DNA of 64,000 nt from Hydrogenophaga taeniospiralis CCUG 15921 (GTDB lineage Bacteria > Pseudomonadota > Gammaproteobacteria > Burkholderiales > Burkholderiaceae_C), in assembly GCF_001592305.1 (NCBI RefSeq), contig NZ_BCWR01000022.1, positions 38,512 to 102,511 on the forward strand, given 5' to 3'. The notes under the pieces are model-generated. The model was not told the origin of the DNA, searched no databases, and saw nothing but the letters and a program-made list of their open reading frames with translations. This document shows positions 54,009-64,000 of this stretch, in pieces. The position numbers and the translations under genes were made by a program. Within the stretch, counting starts at the first letter, position 1. Every line of letters begins with the position of its first letter.

Positions 54009-56201
54009 TCAGGCCGCGCGTGCGCGCCGGCCGAGTTTGCGTTCGCCCACCAGGCGCTGCACCAGCGCGGTGATCAGCGACATGAAGACGATCAGCACCG
54101 TGCAATACGCCAGCGCCACGCCGTAGTCGCCATTGCCCACGCGGCCGATGATGTAGGTGGTGGACAGCTCGTACTTGGCCGACACCAGAAAGATCACCGC
54201 CGAGACGGTGGTCATGGAGCGCACGAAGCTGTAGATCAGCGCGGCCGTCAGCGCCGGCTTGAGCAGGGGCAGCACCACCCGGCGCAGCGTGGTGAGGGTG
54301 CTGGCCCGCAGCATGAGCGAGGCCTCGTCGAGCGAGCGGTCGAGCTGCTTGAAAGCCGCCGTGCCGGCGCGCACGCCCACCGGCAGATTGCGGAAGACGA
54401 AACACAGCACGATGATGAGCCCGGTGCCGGTGAGCTCCACCGGCGGCACGTTGAAGGCCATGATGTAGCTCACGCCCAGCACCGTGCCCGGGATCGCGAA
54501 GGTCAAGAGCGCGGCGAACTCGAAGGCCGACTTTCCACGGAACTCGGTGCGTGCCAGCAGCCAGGCGATCAGCAGGCCGAGGAAGGCGCAGACCGGCGCC
54601 GCCATCGCCGCCAGCGAGGCGGTGGTGAACAGCGAGTTCCAGGCCGTGCCGGCCCAGACCAGCCCGTGCTCGCCCCACTGCAGGTCGAAGGCGCCGCGGA
54701 AGTGGTCCAGCGTGAGCGTGTAGTCGCGGCCCCAGGTGCGCACGAAGCCGCCGGCGAACGCGAACAGGTACACGGTGACCGTGAACAGCAGCCATGGGCC
54801 GGCCACCCCCAGGCACATCCAGCGCACGCTGCGCGGCAGTGGCATGGCCATGCCCGCATCGCCCTTGCCGGTGACGGTGGTGAAACTGGTCTTGCCCAGC
54901 AGGGCACGCTGCAGGAAAAACACCGCCAGCGCAAAGACCGTGAGGATGAGCGCCAGCGCGGCGGCCATGCCGGGGTCCAGCGAAGCCCCCACGATCGCGA
55001 AGAAGATCTCGGTGGAGAGCACCGCGTACTGGCCACCCAGGATGATGGGGTTGCCGAAGTCGGCCATGCTCTCGATGAACCCGACCAGGAAGGCGTTGGC
55101 CAGGCCGGGCTTGAGCAGCGGCAGCGTCACGGTCAGGAAGGTGCGGACCCGGTTGGCGCGCAGCGTCTGCGCGGCCTCTTCCAGCGAGGGGCTCACGCCC
55201 TGCACCACGCCGCGCATGATCATGAAGGCGATCGGCGTGAAGGCGAACATCTGCGCCAGCCAGACACCGAAGACACCGTAGAACCAGCGCGAGGGCGGCA
55301 CGCCGAAGGCCCATTCCATGAACTGGTTGTAGAGCCCCGCGCGGCCGAACAGCAGGATCAGCCCGAGCCCGACCACGAAAGGCGGCGTGATGATGGGCAG
55401 CATGGCCAGCGCGTTGAGCGGGCGCGCCAGGCGCGTGCCGCCGCGCTCGGCCCACAGCGCCATGAGCGTGCCCATGAAGGTGGTGCCGGCGGCGGTGAGC
55501 AGCGCCAGGTACAAGGTGTTCCAGGCCACGCCGCAACGGATGGCGCCGCCCACGCAGCCCAGGCCCCAGATGCGTTCCGTCCCCAGGCGCTGCCACAGCG
55601 CGGCCGGGGAGAACTCGCCCATGTCGTCGTACAGGCCCGTGACCAGCGAGCGCAGCACCGGGTAGACCACGAACAGGGCCAGCAGCGCCACGCAGCCCAC
55701 CACCGAAGAGGCCACGAACACGTCGGAGCGGAAGTAGCCCAGCCGCGCGATGCCCGAGCCCAGCAGCGCAACCAACGACGCCAGCACGACGAAGCCACCC
55801 CAGCCCATGCCGAACTGGCCATGCTCCAGCGGCCCGAACAGGGCTTCGAGCGACTCGAACGACCAGCCCGGCGCGCCGATGGCAAAGCCGCTGGCCAGCA
55901 GGCCGATCAGGCCCAGGCTCGCGCCGCCCACCAGCAACCGCCCCTGCCCCCGCCCAGCCGGCAGCAGCAGGCCGCTGGACGCCAGCAGCAGGCCGGCCAG
56001 GCCCACCCAGAGCCACGGCCGGCCATGCCGGGCGGCCTGCACCAGGCCGCTGGCCGTGGTGTCTTCTCCCCAGACCCCGGCCAGGGCGGCCAGCAGCGAA
56101 TGCTGCTGCAGGAAATACCAGGGCAGCACGGCGTAGGCCGCGAACCCCAACAGAGCCCAGGCGGCCATAGCGCGCCCGGACCGCAAAACAGAAACGGTCA
56201 T
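54009..56201 (-). CDS. Fused ABC permease, ferric/phosphonate type
   Basis: A 730-residue inner membrane protein holding two permease modules in one chain. Two EAA loops are visible: SLEEAAQTLRANRVRTF (about residue 335) and SLDEASLMLRASTLTTL (about 625). About 180 residues at the N-terminus with four or five extra hydrophobic segments precede the first module, so it is longer than the usual ~550-residue FbpB/SfuB type. It lies between its binding protein and ATPase. Function: import of the ligand of the binding protein at 56297-57319. Confidence 0.88.
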   Translation of the reverse strand: MTVSVLRSGRAMAAWALLGFAAYAVLPWYFLQQHSLLAALAGVWGEDTTASGLVQAARHGRPWLWVGLAGLLLASSGLLLPAGRGQGRLLVGGASLGLIGLLASGFAIGAPGWSFESLEALFGPLEHGQFGMGWGGFVVLASLVALLGSGIARLGYFRSDVFVASSVVGCVALLALFVVYPVLRSLVTGLYDDMGEFSPAALWQRLGTERIWGLGCVGGAIRCGVAWNTLYLALLTAAGTTFMGTLMALWAERGGTRLARPLNALAMLPIITPPFVVGLGLILLFGRAGLYNQFMEWAFGVPPSRWFYGVFGVWLAQMFAFTPIAFMIMRGVVQGVSPSLEEAAQTLRANRVRTFLTVTLPLLKPGLANAFLVGFIESMADFGNPIILGGQYAVLSTEIFFAIVGASLDPGMAAALALILTVFALAVFFLQRALLGKTSFTTVTGKGDAGMAMPLPRSVRWMCLGVAGPWLLFTVTVYLFAFAGGFVRTWGRDYTLTLDHFRGAFDLQWGEHGLVWAGTAWNSLFTTASLAAMAAPVCAFLGLLIAWLLARTEFRGKSAFEFAALLTFAIPGTVLGVSYIMAFNVPPVELTGTGLIIVLCFVFRNLPVGVRAGTAAFKQLDRSLDEASLMLRASTLTTLRRVVLPLLKPALTAALIYSFVRSMTTVSAVIFLVSAKYELSTTYIIGRVGNGDYGVALAYCTVLIVFMSLITALVQRLVGERKLGRRARAA

Positions 56202-56296
56202 GGTGAATTCCGTGGTGTATCAGGCTGGGCGATGCACCGTCGCCCGGCGGTCCGACCGGAGCCCGCAGGCGGCTCCGGTCGGAAGGACGGCAGGGC

Positions 56297-57319
56297 TCAG
56301 TGCGGCAGGCTGTTGACGTCTTTTTCCCAGCGCAGGATCAGGCGGCGGCGCTCGGCGGTCTGGCCGTATTTGGCGTAGTCGTAATCGATCATCTTGATCT
56401 TGCGGAAGTCGGGCACGCGCGGGTCCACCTTGGTCTCCTTGTTGGACGGCAGCTGGAACTGCAGCGTGGCCGCGCCCAGGGCCTGGGCCGCCGGTGTGAG
56501 CGCCCATTCGTAGAACTTCTTGGCCGCGTCCAGGTTGCGCGCGCCCTTGATGATGGACATGGAGCCGATCTCGGCGCCGGTGCCATCGGCGGGCGTGATG
56601 GTCTCCAGCGGGAAGCCATGCGCCTTCTCGCCCGGGCCGTCGTGCACGAAGCTGATCGACACCGTGGCCTCGCCACGCGCCACCGCCTTGATCGGGCCCG
56701 TGCCCGAACGGGTGTAGGCGCCGATGTTGCCGTGCAGCTTCTTCAGGTATTCAAACGCCTGTTCTTCGCCCATGAGCTGCACCAGGGTGGCGATCATGGT
56801 GTAGGCCGTGCCGCTGGAGGCCGGGTTGGCCGACTGGATCTCGCCCTTGTATTCAGGCTTGAGCAGGTCGGCCCAGGTCTTGGGCACGGCCAGCTTCTTC
56901 TTGGCCAGCAGTTCGGTGTTGTAGCCAAAACCGAGCGGGCCGGAGTAGATGCCCACGGTCTTGTAGCCCGACTGCGCGGCCTGCTTCTGCGCCCAGTCGT
57001 GCAGCTGGGGCAGCGAGGGCGACTTGTAGGCCAGGGTGAGGTTCTGCTCGGCGGCCTGCAGGTGCGGGTCGCCGGTGCCACCGAACCACACGTCGGTCTT
57101 GGGGTTGGCGCGTTCGGCCAGGATCTGGGCAATCGCCTCACCCGAGCCCTTGAGCGTCATGTTGACCTTCACGCCCTGGCTCTTCTCGAAGGTCACCGCG
57201 AGCATGTTGCACCACGCGGCCTGGGCCGAGCAGATCAGGTTGAATTCGCTGCTCTGAGCCTGGGCGGGCAGCATCTGGGCCAGCAACAGGGGGGCGGCCA
57301 GCCAGAGTTTCTTCGTCAT
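56297..57319 (-). CDS. ABC binding protein, ferric/2-aminoethylphosphonate-type
   Basis: A 340-residue periplasmic protein with a signal peptide (about 1-21, ending AQA). It belongs to the family that includes FbpA/AfuA and PhnS: motifs ILAERANPKTDVWFGGTGDPH, GPLGFGYNTELLA and KKFYEWALTPAAQ. The pair of ligand-binding tyrosines of ferric-binding FbpA is not seen, so phosphorylated or other organic anions are as likely as Fe3+. AGGAGA precedes the ATG. The two-component system upstream suggests ligand-dependent control. Confidence 0.88.
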   Translation of the reverse strand: MTKKLWLAAPLLLAQMLPAQAQSSEFNLICSAQAAWCNMLAVTFEKSQGVKVNMTLKGSGEAIAQILAERANPKTDVWFGGTGDPHLQAAEQNLTLAYKSPSLPQLHDWAQKQAAQSGYKTVGIYSGPLGFGYNTELLAKKKLAVPKTWADLLKPEYKGEIQSANPASSGTAYTMIATLVQLMGEEQAFEYLKKLHGNIGAYTRSGTGPIKAVARGEATVSISFVHDGPGEKAHGFPLETITPADGTGAEIGSMSIIKGARNLDAAKKFYEWALTPAAQALGAATLQFQLPSNKETKVDPRVPDFRKIKMIDYDYAKYGQTAERRRLILRWEKDVNSLPH

Positions 57320-57414
57320 CGTTTGTCTCCTGGGATAGGACCGACAGCGGTCCAGGGGTTCAAGGGTCGGGAAAGCGGAAAGGGGGTGTGCGAAGCGCTG
57401 CGGGACTGCTGTGT

Positions 57415-58490
<1,076 letters not shown>

Positions 58491-58494
<4 letters not shown>

Positions 58495-59615
58495 GGCTGC
58501 CGGTCCCGGGCATCGGGCAGCGGCCCGGCCAGATCCACCGGCACGGGCGGGGTCGCCGCGGCCGGCGCGTGCGGCCAGCGCACCACCGCGTCCACCCCGA
58601 CCACCTGCCCGTCCTGCACCCGGTTGAACAGCTCCACCTCGGCCTGCATCGACTGGGCGATCTGCCGGCAGATCGACAGGCCCAGGCCGATGCCCGTGCC
58701 CCCGGCCGCCGACTGGAACGGCTCGAACAGGCGCGCGCGCAGGGTTTCGTCGATGCCGCCACCGTGGTCCCACACCAGCAGCTCCGACTGCCCCGGCAGC
58801 ACGCGCAGCACCATGCCCATGGCCGAGCCCTTGGCCGAGTGGTGAATGGCGTTGGACATCAGGTTGCGCAGCAGCTCGCCGGCCAGCCAGGGGTCGGTGC
58901 GCAGGTTCACCGGCACCGACTCCAGCGAAAAGTCCAGCCGCTTGCGCGCCAACAGCGGCGCGAACTCCAGGCAGACCTCGCGCGCCACGGCCTCCAGGTC
59001 CACGTCCTGCCAATGGGCGTTGCCCACCAGCTGGTCCACCTTGGCCTGCGACAGCAGTTGCCTGACCAGCTGGCTGGAGCGGTCCACCGTGGCCAGCATC
59101 TTGGGCAGCGTCTCGCGCACCTCCAGCTGCCCCGAGAGCGCGCCCTGCAGTTGCGTGCGCAGCACCGCAAAGGGCGTGCGCAGCTGGTGCGAAGCGTCGG
59201 CCAGGAAACGGCTTTGCTGATCGACCGCGTCGCGCTGCTGCCGCAGCAGCCGGTGCACCACCTCGGTGACGGGTTGCAGTTCGCGCGGCGAGGCGTCGTC
59301 GTCCACCGCCGAGGCCTGGCCCTGCAGGCGGTCACCGAGCTGGCGTATGGGCGCCAGGGCGCGCCCCGCGAGCCAGGCGAACACCAGCAGCGTCAACCCC
59401 ATGCGGACGATCGAGCCGAGCAGAGAAGCCCCGGACCCGTCGCTCCACACGAGCCAATGCAGGCCTTCGACCACCGCCAGCACCAGCGCCAGCCCACCGA
59501 TCAGAAAACCCTGGATCGAGCCCGAAGGGGCGACGCGAAAGCGGCGCCAGCCGCGCAGACCGGTCGGCTTCACGGCGGGTTCGCCGGGTGTGGAGGATGT
59601 CTCGGGGGCGGACAT
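58491..59615 (-). CDS. Sensor histidine kinase with minimal periplasmic part
   Basis: A 374-residue kinase of the TctE/QseC group. Two membrane segments (about 33-57 and 65-84) are joined by only about seven residues (SDGSGAS), so no periplasmic sensor domain exists. The phosphorylated histidine is His143 in FLADASHQLRTPFAVL; N-box LRNLMSNAIHHS and G-boxes (DHGGGID, GGTGIGLGLSI) form the ATPase domain. The ATG at 59615 is 10 bp past the regulator's stop; a longer frame to 59783 would overlap that gene. Signal probably arrives through the membrane or a partner transporter. Confidence 0.92.
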
Positions 59616-59625
59616 GGAAGCGGCC

Positions 59626-60312
59626 TCAGGCGTTGGCAGCGCCATCGCTGGTGGCTTCGTCGACGAGGAAATAGCCCAGACCCCGCAGCGTGATGAGGGC
59701 TGCGCCGGAGCCCTGTATGCGCTTGCGCAGCCGGTGCACCAGCACCTCGACGGCGTCGGGGCTGACGGGGACCTCCTGGCCAAACACCGCGCGGTGCAGG
59801 TCTTCCTTGGCCACCGCCTGGCCCGGGCGCGACATCAGTGCCTTGAGCAGGCCATATTCACGGCCCGAGATGTCCAGCGGCAGGGCGCCACGAAACACCA
59901 GGCCCGAACCCGGTTCGATGCGAAGCGTGGCGCACCGCAGCTCTTCCACCCCGTGGCTGCGCCGCACCAGGGCCTTGAGCCGCGCCGCCAGTTCCTCGAC
60001 GTCGAATGGTTTGCTGAGGTAGTCGTCGGCACCGGCCTCCAGCCCCTGCACACGCTCCCCCACCGCCCCGCGGGCGGTCACCACCAGCACCGGGACGGAG
60101 CCATTTCCGTCGCGCAGGCGCTGCAGCAGTTCGAGCCCGTCGATGCCGGGCAGGCCGAGGTCCAGGATCACGGCGTCAAAGCTGTGCCGGCGCGCGAAGG
60201 CCAACCCCTCGAGCCCGTTGGAGCAGCAAACCACCTGAAAACCGCGGGACGACAGCACCCTGCTGAGCGACACGCACAGTTCCAGATCGTCTTCAACCAA
60301 GAGGACATTCAT
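59626..60312 (-). CDS. OmpR-family response regulator
   Basis: A 228-residue regulator with an N-terminal receiver (phospho-acceptor Asp51 in VILDLGLPG; acidic pair in VEDDLEL; conserved Lys in YLSKPF) and a C-terminal winged helix (about 125-220). First gene of the leftward kinase-ABC transporter operon, divergent from the porin gene. Both are candidates for control, since an OmpR-type tandem box lies in the gap. Confidence 0.94.
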   Translation of the reverse strand: MNVLLVEDDLELCVSLSRVLSSRGFQVVCCSNGLEGLAFARRHSFDAVILDLGLPGIDGLELLQRLRDGNGSVPVLVVTARGAVGERVQGLEAGADDYLSKPFDVEELAARLKALVRRSHGVEELRCATLRIEPGSGLVFRGALPLDISGREYGLLKALMSRPGQAVAKEDLHRAVFGQEVPVSPDAVEVLVHRLRKRIQGSGAALITLRGLGYFLVDEATSDGAANA

Positions 60313-60703
60313 GTCCGGGGAATCTCCAGGTTCGTCGTGAAGGAAGGCCAGGCCACCGGGCCACGCCCTGAGGGCGTCGTGGGGGTCTCATCCGCCACGC
60401 ACGCACCCCGTGCCATGGAGAAGATGGTCCCGCAGGCCCGCTGGCGTGTCATCGTGTGATTCCCGCACAGCGGTTGAAAGAAACCTGAAATCTAACGCCT
60501 GCGCCTCCCGGGCCGGCACCCGGTATCGGCCCTCCGAGGCCGACTTTCAAGAAGCTTGCGCCAATGCTCCGTGCTTGTCCGCTGCCGGCGCGCGGCCCTG
60601 GTGGGCAGCATGGCGTCGGCAGTGTTCCGGTGCATCCGGCGCCCGCTGACCCGGCACGACAAGCGTCGTCCGGGCCACCCCCACCCTTCCTATGGAGTCT
60701 CCC
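60313..60703. other. 390-bp divergent regulatory region
   Basis: No gene is supported here. It separates the response-regulator gene from the porin. The GC-rich half next to the porin has no recognisable structure except the ribosome site; the AT-richer patch at 60474-60495 holds the tandem box listed separately. Confidence 0.7.
60474..60490. promoter_or_regulatory. OmpR-type tandem box
   Basis: TTGAAA (60474-60479) and CTGAAA (60485-60490) repeat with an 11-bp period, one helical turn, as in half-sites of OmpR-family dimers. It is 162 bp from the regulator's start and about 215 bp from the porin's. Confidence 0.45.
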
Positions 60704-61675
60704 TTGAAAAGAACCCTGATCGCTCTGGCCGCTGTGGCCGCTTGCGGCGCCGCCATGGCGCAATCATCCGTTGCGGTGTATGGCCGCGTCGACCTCTCGC
60801 TGGGCCATCTCAAAGAACAGGGAAAGGCCAGCCAGAGCCGGATGTTCGACGGCAATCTGACCTCCACCCGCCTGGGCTTTCGCGGCACCGAAGACCTTGG
60901 CGGCGGCCTCAAGGCCAGCTTCAAGATGGAGCACCGCTTCGACGCCGACACGGGCGCGTCGGAAGATCCCATGTGGAAAGGCGAGTCCACCCTGAGCCTC
61001 TCGGGCGGTTTTGGTGAGCTCAAGCTCGGCCGCAGCTCGACGATCTACGATGAAGTGCGCGGCCTGTCGGCCAGCAGCAGCGTGTTCGACTCGGCCTTCA
61101 CGCCCTCTTCCAACGGCGTGTTCGGCTCGGGCGGCGACTACAGCAACCGCTTCAACAACAAGATCACCTATGTGCTGCCGTCCATGGGCAACCTCTACGG
61201 CGGTGTCGAGTACGCGCTGGACGAAGACCCCGACGCCAAGGCCGACATGATCGGCGCCAAACTGGGCTACAAGAGCGGGCCGCTGAACCTGGCCATGGGC
61301 CTGCAGCAGGAAAAAGGCAAGGAAAACGACTACCTGATGGTCGCCGCCGCCTACGACTTCGGCGTGGCCAGCGTCTCGGGTGGCTACAACGTCCGCAACG
61401 GCAACGCCGCCTCGGGCGACGACAACGAATTCACCGTGGGCGTCAACGTGCCGCTGGGTGCGCTCCAGCTCTCGGCGGGCTTTGCCAGCGGCAAGACCGA
61501 AAAGGCCGGCGCCACGTCGTCGAAGGCCTCGGGCTTCGGCCTGGGGGCGACCTACACCCTGTCCAAGCGCACCAAGCTCTACGGCGGCGTGCGCTCGCAC
61601 CAGGTCAAGGACGGCAGCGGCACGAAAACCGCCGACGCCCGCCTCTTCGCCGTGGGTGTGCGCCACGACTTCTGA
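60704..61675 (+). CDS. Outer membrane porin (Porin_4 / OmpC-like)
   Basis: A 323-residue trimeric-porin family protein. A signal peptide (about 1-19, ending AMA) precedes SSVAVYGRVDLSLGHL, the classic first strand; the last strand ends in the outer membrane signal FAVGVRHDF with C-terminal Phe. The conserved STRLGFRGTEDLGGGLKA and FGELKLGR are present. The start is probably TTG at 60704, because GGAG lies 7 bases before it and this gives a standard signal peptide; an ATG at 60692 overlaps that ribosome site. Shorter than many betaproteobacterial porins. Divergent from the two-component operon. Confidence 0.92.
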   Translation: MKRTLIALAAVAACGAAMAQSSVAVYGRVDLSLGHLKEQGKASQSRMFDGNLTSTRLGFRGTEDLGGGLKASFKMEHRFDADTGASEDPMWKGESTLSLSGGFGELKLGRSSTIYDEVRGLSASSSVFDSAFTPSSNGVFGSGGDYSNRFNNKITYVLPSMGNLYGGVEYALDEDPDAKADMIGAKLGYKSGPLNLAMGLQQEKGKENDYLMVAAAYDFGVASVSGGYNVRNGNAASGDDNEFTVGVNVPLGALQLSAGFASGKTEKAGATSSKASGFGLGATYTLSKRTKLYGGVRSHQVKDGSGTKTADARLFAVGVRHDF

Positions 61676-61682
61676 CGCCGAA

Positions 61683-61705
61683 TGCCGCGTGCGCCGCACG
61701 CGGCA
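61683..61705 (+). terminator. Hairpin directly after the porin gene
   Basis: Perfect stem TGCCGCGTGCG / CGCACGCGGCA around one base, followed by GGTGTTTTCTT. It starts 7 bp after the porin stop. Confidence 0.7.
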
Positions 61706-61771
61706 GGTGTTTTCTTGACAGTGCTCCAGGGGTCACGCGGGGCGAAGCCCATCAGAGGCGCGTGATTCTTT

Positions 61772-61803
61772 GCGGTTCCAGCGCACGCTGGAACCGCTTT
61801 TTT
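61772..61803 (+). terminator. Second intrinsic terminator after the porin gene
   Basis: Perfect 12-bp stem GCGGTTCCAGCG / CGCTGGAACCGC followed by six Ts. It lies just before the stop of the convergent tctA. Confidence 0.88.
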
Positions 61804-61810
61804 GCCGGAC

Positions 61811-63304
61811 TCAGGCCCGGCGATGCCAGGCCAGCACGCGCGGCGTGATCAGCACCAGGGCCACCACGGCCAGCAGCGTGGCCGACATGGGGCGCTGGAA
61901 GAACACCGTCCAGCTGCCCTCGCCGATGGACATGGCGTTGCGGAACTGCGCTTCGGCCAGCGGGCCCAGGATCAGGCCCACGATCACCGGCGCGGTCGGG
62001 AAATCGAACCGCCGCAAGGCCACTCCCACCAGCGCCAGACCGTACATGACGAACAGGTCGAACGAACTCTGGCGCATGCCGTACACACCCACCGTGGCGA
62101 AAATCAGGATGCCGGCGTAGAGCGGCGCCTTGGGGATCTTCAGCAGCTTGACCCACAGGCCCACCATGGGCAGGTTGAGCACCAGCAGCATCACGTTGCC
62201 GATGTAGAGCGAGGCGATCAGCGCCCATACCAGGGCCGACGAGGTCTGGAACAGCTGCGGCCCGGCGTTGATGCCGTAGTTCTGCAGCGCGCTCAGCAGG
62301 ATGGCCGCCGTCACCGAGGTGGGAATGCCCAGCGTGAGCAACGGCACCAGGGTGGCCGTCACGGCGGCGTTGTTGGCGGCCTCGGGGCCGGCCACACCTT
62401 CGATGGCGCCGGTGGTGCCGAATTCCTTCTTGTACTGGGGATCGGCCAGCTTGCGCTCGGTGGCGTAGCTCAGGAAGGTCGGGATCTCGGAACCACCGGC
62501 GGGGATGGTGCCGAAGGGGAAGCCGATGAAGGTGCCGCGCAGCCAGGCCGGCCACGAGCGCTTCCACTCGGTCCTGGTCATGTGGGCCTTGTTCATCTTG
62601 TTCATGCTGGCTTCGCTCTTGCCTTCGTAGAGCGCGTTGTAGAGCGCCTCCGTGACCGCGAACAGGCCCACGGCCACCAGCACCACTTCCACGCCGTCGA
62701 TGAACTCGATGACGCCGCCCGTGTAGCGCACCTGGCCGGTGATCTGGTCCATGCCCACCAGACCCAGCGCCAGGCCGAGGAACAGCGCCGTCATGCCGCG
62801 CAGCGAACTCTGCCCCAGCACCGCGCTCACCGTGGTGAAAGCCAGCAGCATCAGGCAGAAATACTCGGGGGGGCCGAGCTTCACTGCGAACTCGGCCAGG
62901 AACGGCGCGAACAGCGTCACCAGCACGGTGGCGATGGAGCCCGCCACGAAGGAGCCAATGGCCGAGGTGGCCAGCGCCGCACCGGCGCGCCCGCTCTTGG
63001 CCATCTTGAAACCTTCGAGCGCGGTCACCATGGTGCCGGTCTCGCCCGGGGTGTTGAGCAGGATGGAGGTGGTCGAGCCACCGTACATGGCGCCGTAGTA
63101 GATACCGGCGAAGAAGATCATCGACGCGGTGGGTTCCACCTGGCCGGTGATGGGCAGCAGCATGGCCACCGTGACCGCCGGGCCCAGGCCGGGCAGCACG
63201 CCGATGGCCGTGCCCAGCGCGCAGCCGGCCAGCGCCCACAGCAGGTTGATGGGGGTGCCCGCGGTGGCAAAACCACCCATGAGGTTGTTCCAGAGTTCAA
63301 GCAT
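61811..63304 (-). CDS. tctA: Tripartite tricarboxylate transporter, large permease TctA
   Basis: A 497-residue, roughly 12-segment permease. The first conserved block is GTAIGVLPGLGPAVTVAMLLP and the second GIPTSVTAAILLSAL; GAMYGGSTTSILLNTPGE is diagnostic for TctA. With TctB and a periplasmic TctC it imports citrate or related carboxylates. It starts 30 bp after tctB in the same direction. Confidence 0.95.
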   Translation of the reverse strand: MLELWNNLMGGFATAGTPINLLWALAGCALGTAIGVLPGLGPAVTVAMLLPITGQVEPTASMIFFAGIYYGAMYGGSTTSILLNTPGETGTMVTALEGFKMAKSGRAGAALATSAIGSFVAGSIATVLVTLFAPFLAEFAVKLGPPEYFCLMLLAFTTVSAVLGQSSLRGMTALFLGLALGLVGMDQITGQVRYTGGVIEFIDGVEVVLVAVGLFAVTEALYNALYEGKSEASMNKMNKAHMTRTEWKRSWPAWLRGTFIGFPFGTIPAGGSEIPTFLSYATERKLADPQYKKEFGTTGAIEGVAGPEAANNAAVTATLVPLLTLGIPTSVTAAILLSALQNYGINAGPQLFQTSSALVWALIASLYIGNVMLLVLNLPMVGLWVKLLKIPKAPLYAGILIFATVGVYGMRQSSFDLFVMYGLALVGVALRRFDFPTAPVIVGLILGPLAEAQFRNAMSIGEGSWTVFFQRPMSATLLAVVALVLITPRVLAWHRRA

Positions 63305-63334
63305 GGTGAATTCCTTTCGGACCCGTCGCGAAGA

Positions 63335-63883
63335 TCACAGCCAGCCGGTGCCCGTGAGGCCCGGCAGGTTGACGGCGAGGAATTTGGTGAACAGCCAGAA
63401 GGTGGGCGTGGAGATCAGCATGCCGATCACCACGTCTTTCACCGTCTGCATGGCGTTGCCACCGGCCTTGCCTTCGCTGATGCGCAGGCCGCGCACGGCC
63501 AGCGTGAAACACAGCGCGCAGCTGAGCACGAAGCCAACGGTGGTGATGAGGGCCGCATTGCCCAGAATGCCGGCCGAGACCCAGGCCATGGCGTGCCAGT
63601 CGCCGCGGGCTGCGCCCGATGGCTCTTCCATGTTGCGGTAACCGCCGGTGCGCACCTCCCGGATCAGCAGCACGCCACACAGCCCCATGGCGGCCGACAC
63701 CACCCAGGGCAGAAAATCGGGGCCCACGCCCGCGTAACCCGCGTCCGACGGGATGTTGGCCGCGCCGTAGGCGAGCGCGACGGCCAGCAGCACGGCGGCG
63801 ATGCCCAGCGCCAGCTGGCCAGGCCTGTGATCGGGGCGTTGGGCGTCCTGGGGCTCTGGCGCCCCCGGGTGGTTGGTTTGCAT
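63335..63883 (-). CDS. tctB: Tripartite tricarboxylate transporter, small permease TctB
   Basis: A 182-residue protein with four membrane segments (about 22-42, 57-75, 102-128, 149-170). The motif DAGYAGVGPDFLPWVVSAAMGLCG fits TctB (DUF1468). The ATG at 63883 has GGAGA 5 bases upstream; an in-frame start at 63907 lacks a site. Second gene of the leftward tct operon. Confidence 0.9.
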   Translation of the reverse strand: MQTNHPGAPEPQDAQRPDHRPGQLALGIAAVLLAVALAYGAANIPSDAGYAGVGPDFLPWVVSAAMGLCGVLLIREVRTGGYRNMEEPSGAARGDWHAMAWVSAGILGNAALITTVGFVLSCALCFTLAVRGLRISEGKAGGNAMQTVKDVVIGMLISTPTFWLFTKFLAVNLPGLTGTGWL

Positions 63884-63963
63884 GTGCGTCTCCTGTCTGG
63901 AAGTCAACGCGGCTGCGACGCGAACGCCGCAGCCGCCGTGTCAGATGCGGTCTGGACCGGTGT

Positions 63964-64000
63964 TCAGACCATGCCGGCGCGCACCATGGTGGCCCGCAGC
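63964..64000 (-). CDS. Probable TctC binding protein, last residues only
   Basis: Only the last 11 codons lie in the window (LRATMVRAGMV then TGA). The frame, strand and position upstream of tctB fit the usual tctC-tctB-tctA order, but the sequence is too short to identify on its own. Confidence 0.45.
   Translation of the reverse strand, partial: LRATMVRAGMV

Noticed and set aside
52641..56378. 1245-codon frame opposite the ABC permease and ATPase
   Set aside because: Antisense of hydrophobic segments; no family.

Overview
The window is 64 kb of GC-rich, densely coded chromosome. The gene families (a small Trp-rich protein, TAXI-TRAP and tripartite tricarboxylate transporters, the lon-clpX-clpP-tig block, hpnCDE squalene genes, Porin_4-type porin) point to a betaproteobacterium of the order Burkholderiales, most likely Comamonadaceae. 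That placement is inference from gene content, not from a marker phylogeny. No phage, insertion sequence or CRISPR array was seen. Most of the interest is in accessory metabolism, transport and regulation.

Layout. 1-8092 is core metabolism: the end of ilvD, a small c-type cytochrome, acs, a UPF0114 membrane protein, divergent class II and class I fumarases, and murI overlapping the class I fumarase. 8123-10150 holds an MFS exporter and an unrecognised conserved protein. 10193-10743 is a tRNA cluster (Gly-Cys-Gly-Leu in transcription order) in which the Gly tRNA and its terminator are duplicated. 10822-17083 is the protease/chaperone block lon, clpX, clpP, tig plus tRNA-Leu(UAG); heat-shock-type promoter matches lie upstream of lon and clpP. 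17195-24086 is a leftward catabolic cluster: RpiR regulator, class III aminotransferase, TAXI binding protein, fused TRAP permease and Asp/Glu-type racemase, with repeated operator-like sequences. 24175-28472 is an RND efflux pump behind a TetR-type operator. 28719-39477 is a rightward run: hpnC, a second RND adaptor and pump, hpnD, hpnE, a Lon-like protease and an SH3-domain protein. 39479-42046 holds a GST, a HAD hydrolase and hemH.

The most striking locus is 42069-51126, transcribed leftward. A PAS-type sigma-54 activator is followed by a textbook GG-N10-GC sigma-54 promoter and three 17-bp palindromes at enhancer distance. Then come a branched-chain-amino-acid-type binding protein, a secreted polyhydroxybutyrate (PHB) depolymerase, livG-livF-livH-livM and an alpha/beta hydrolase. 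I read this as a candidate polyester-utilisation locus: extracellular depolymerisation, uptake of products by a repurposed Liv-type ABC transporter, and intracellular ester cleavage under sigma-54 control.

51197-60312 holds a HAD phosphatase and a leftward operon: response regulator, histidine kinase with almost no periplasmic part, two ATPases, a ferric/phosphonate-type binding protein, an extended fused permease and a PhnD-type binding protein. A porin diverges from it, with an OmpR-type tandem box in the shared 390-bp gap. The window ends in a leftward tctC(partial)-tctB-tctA transporter.
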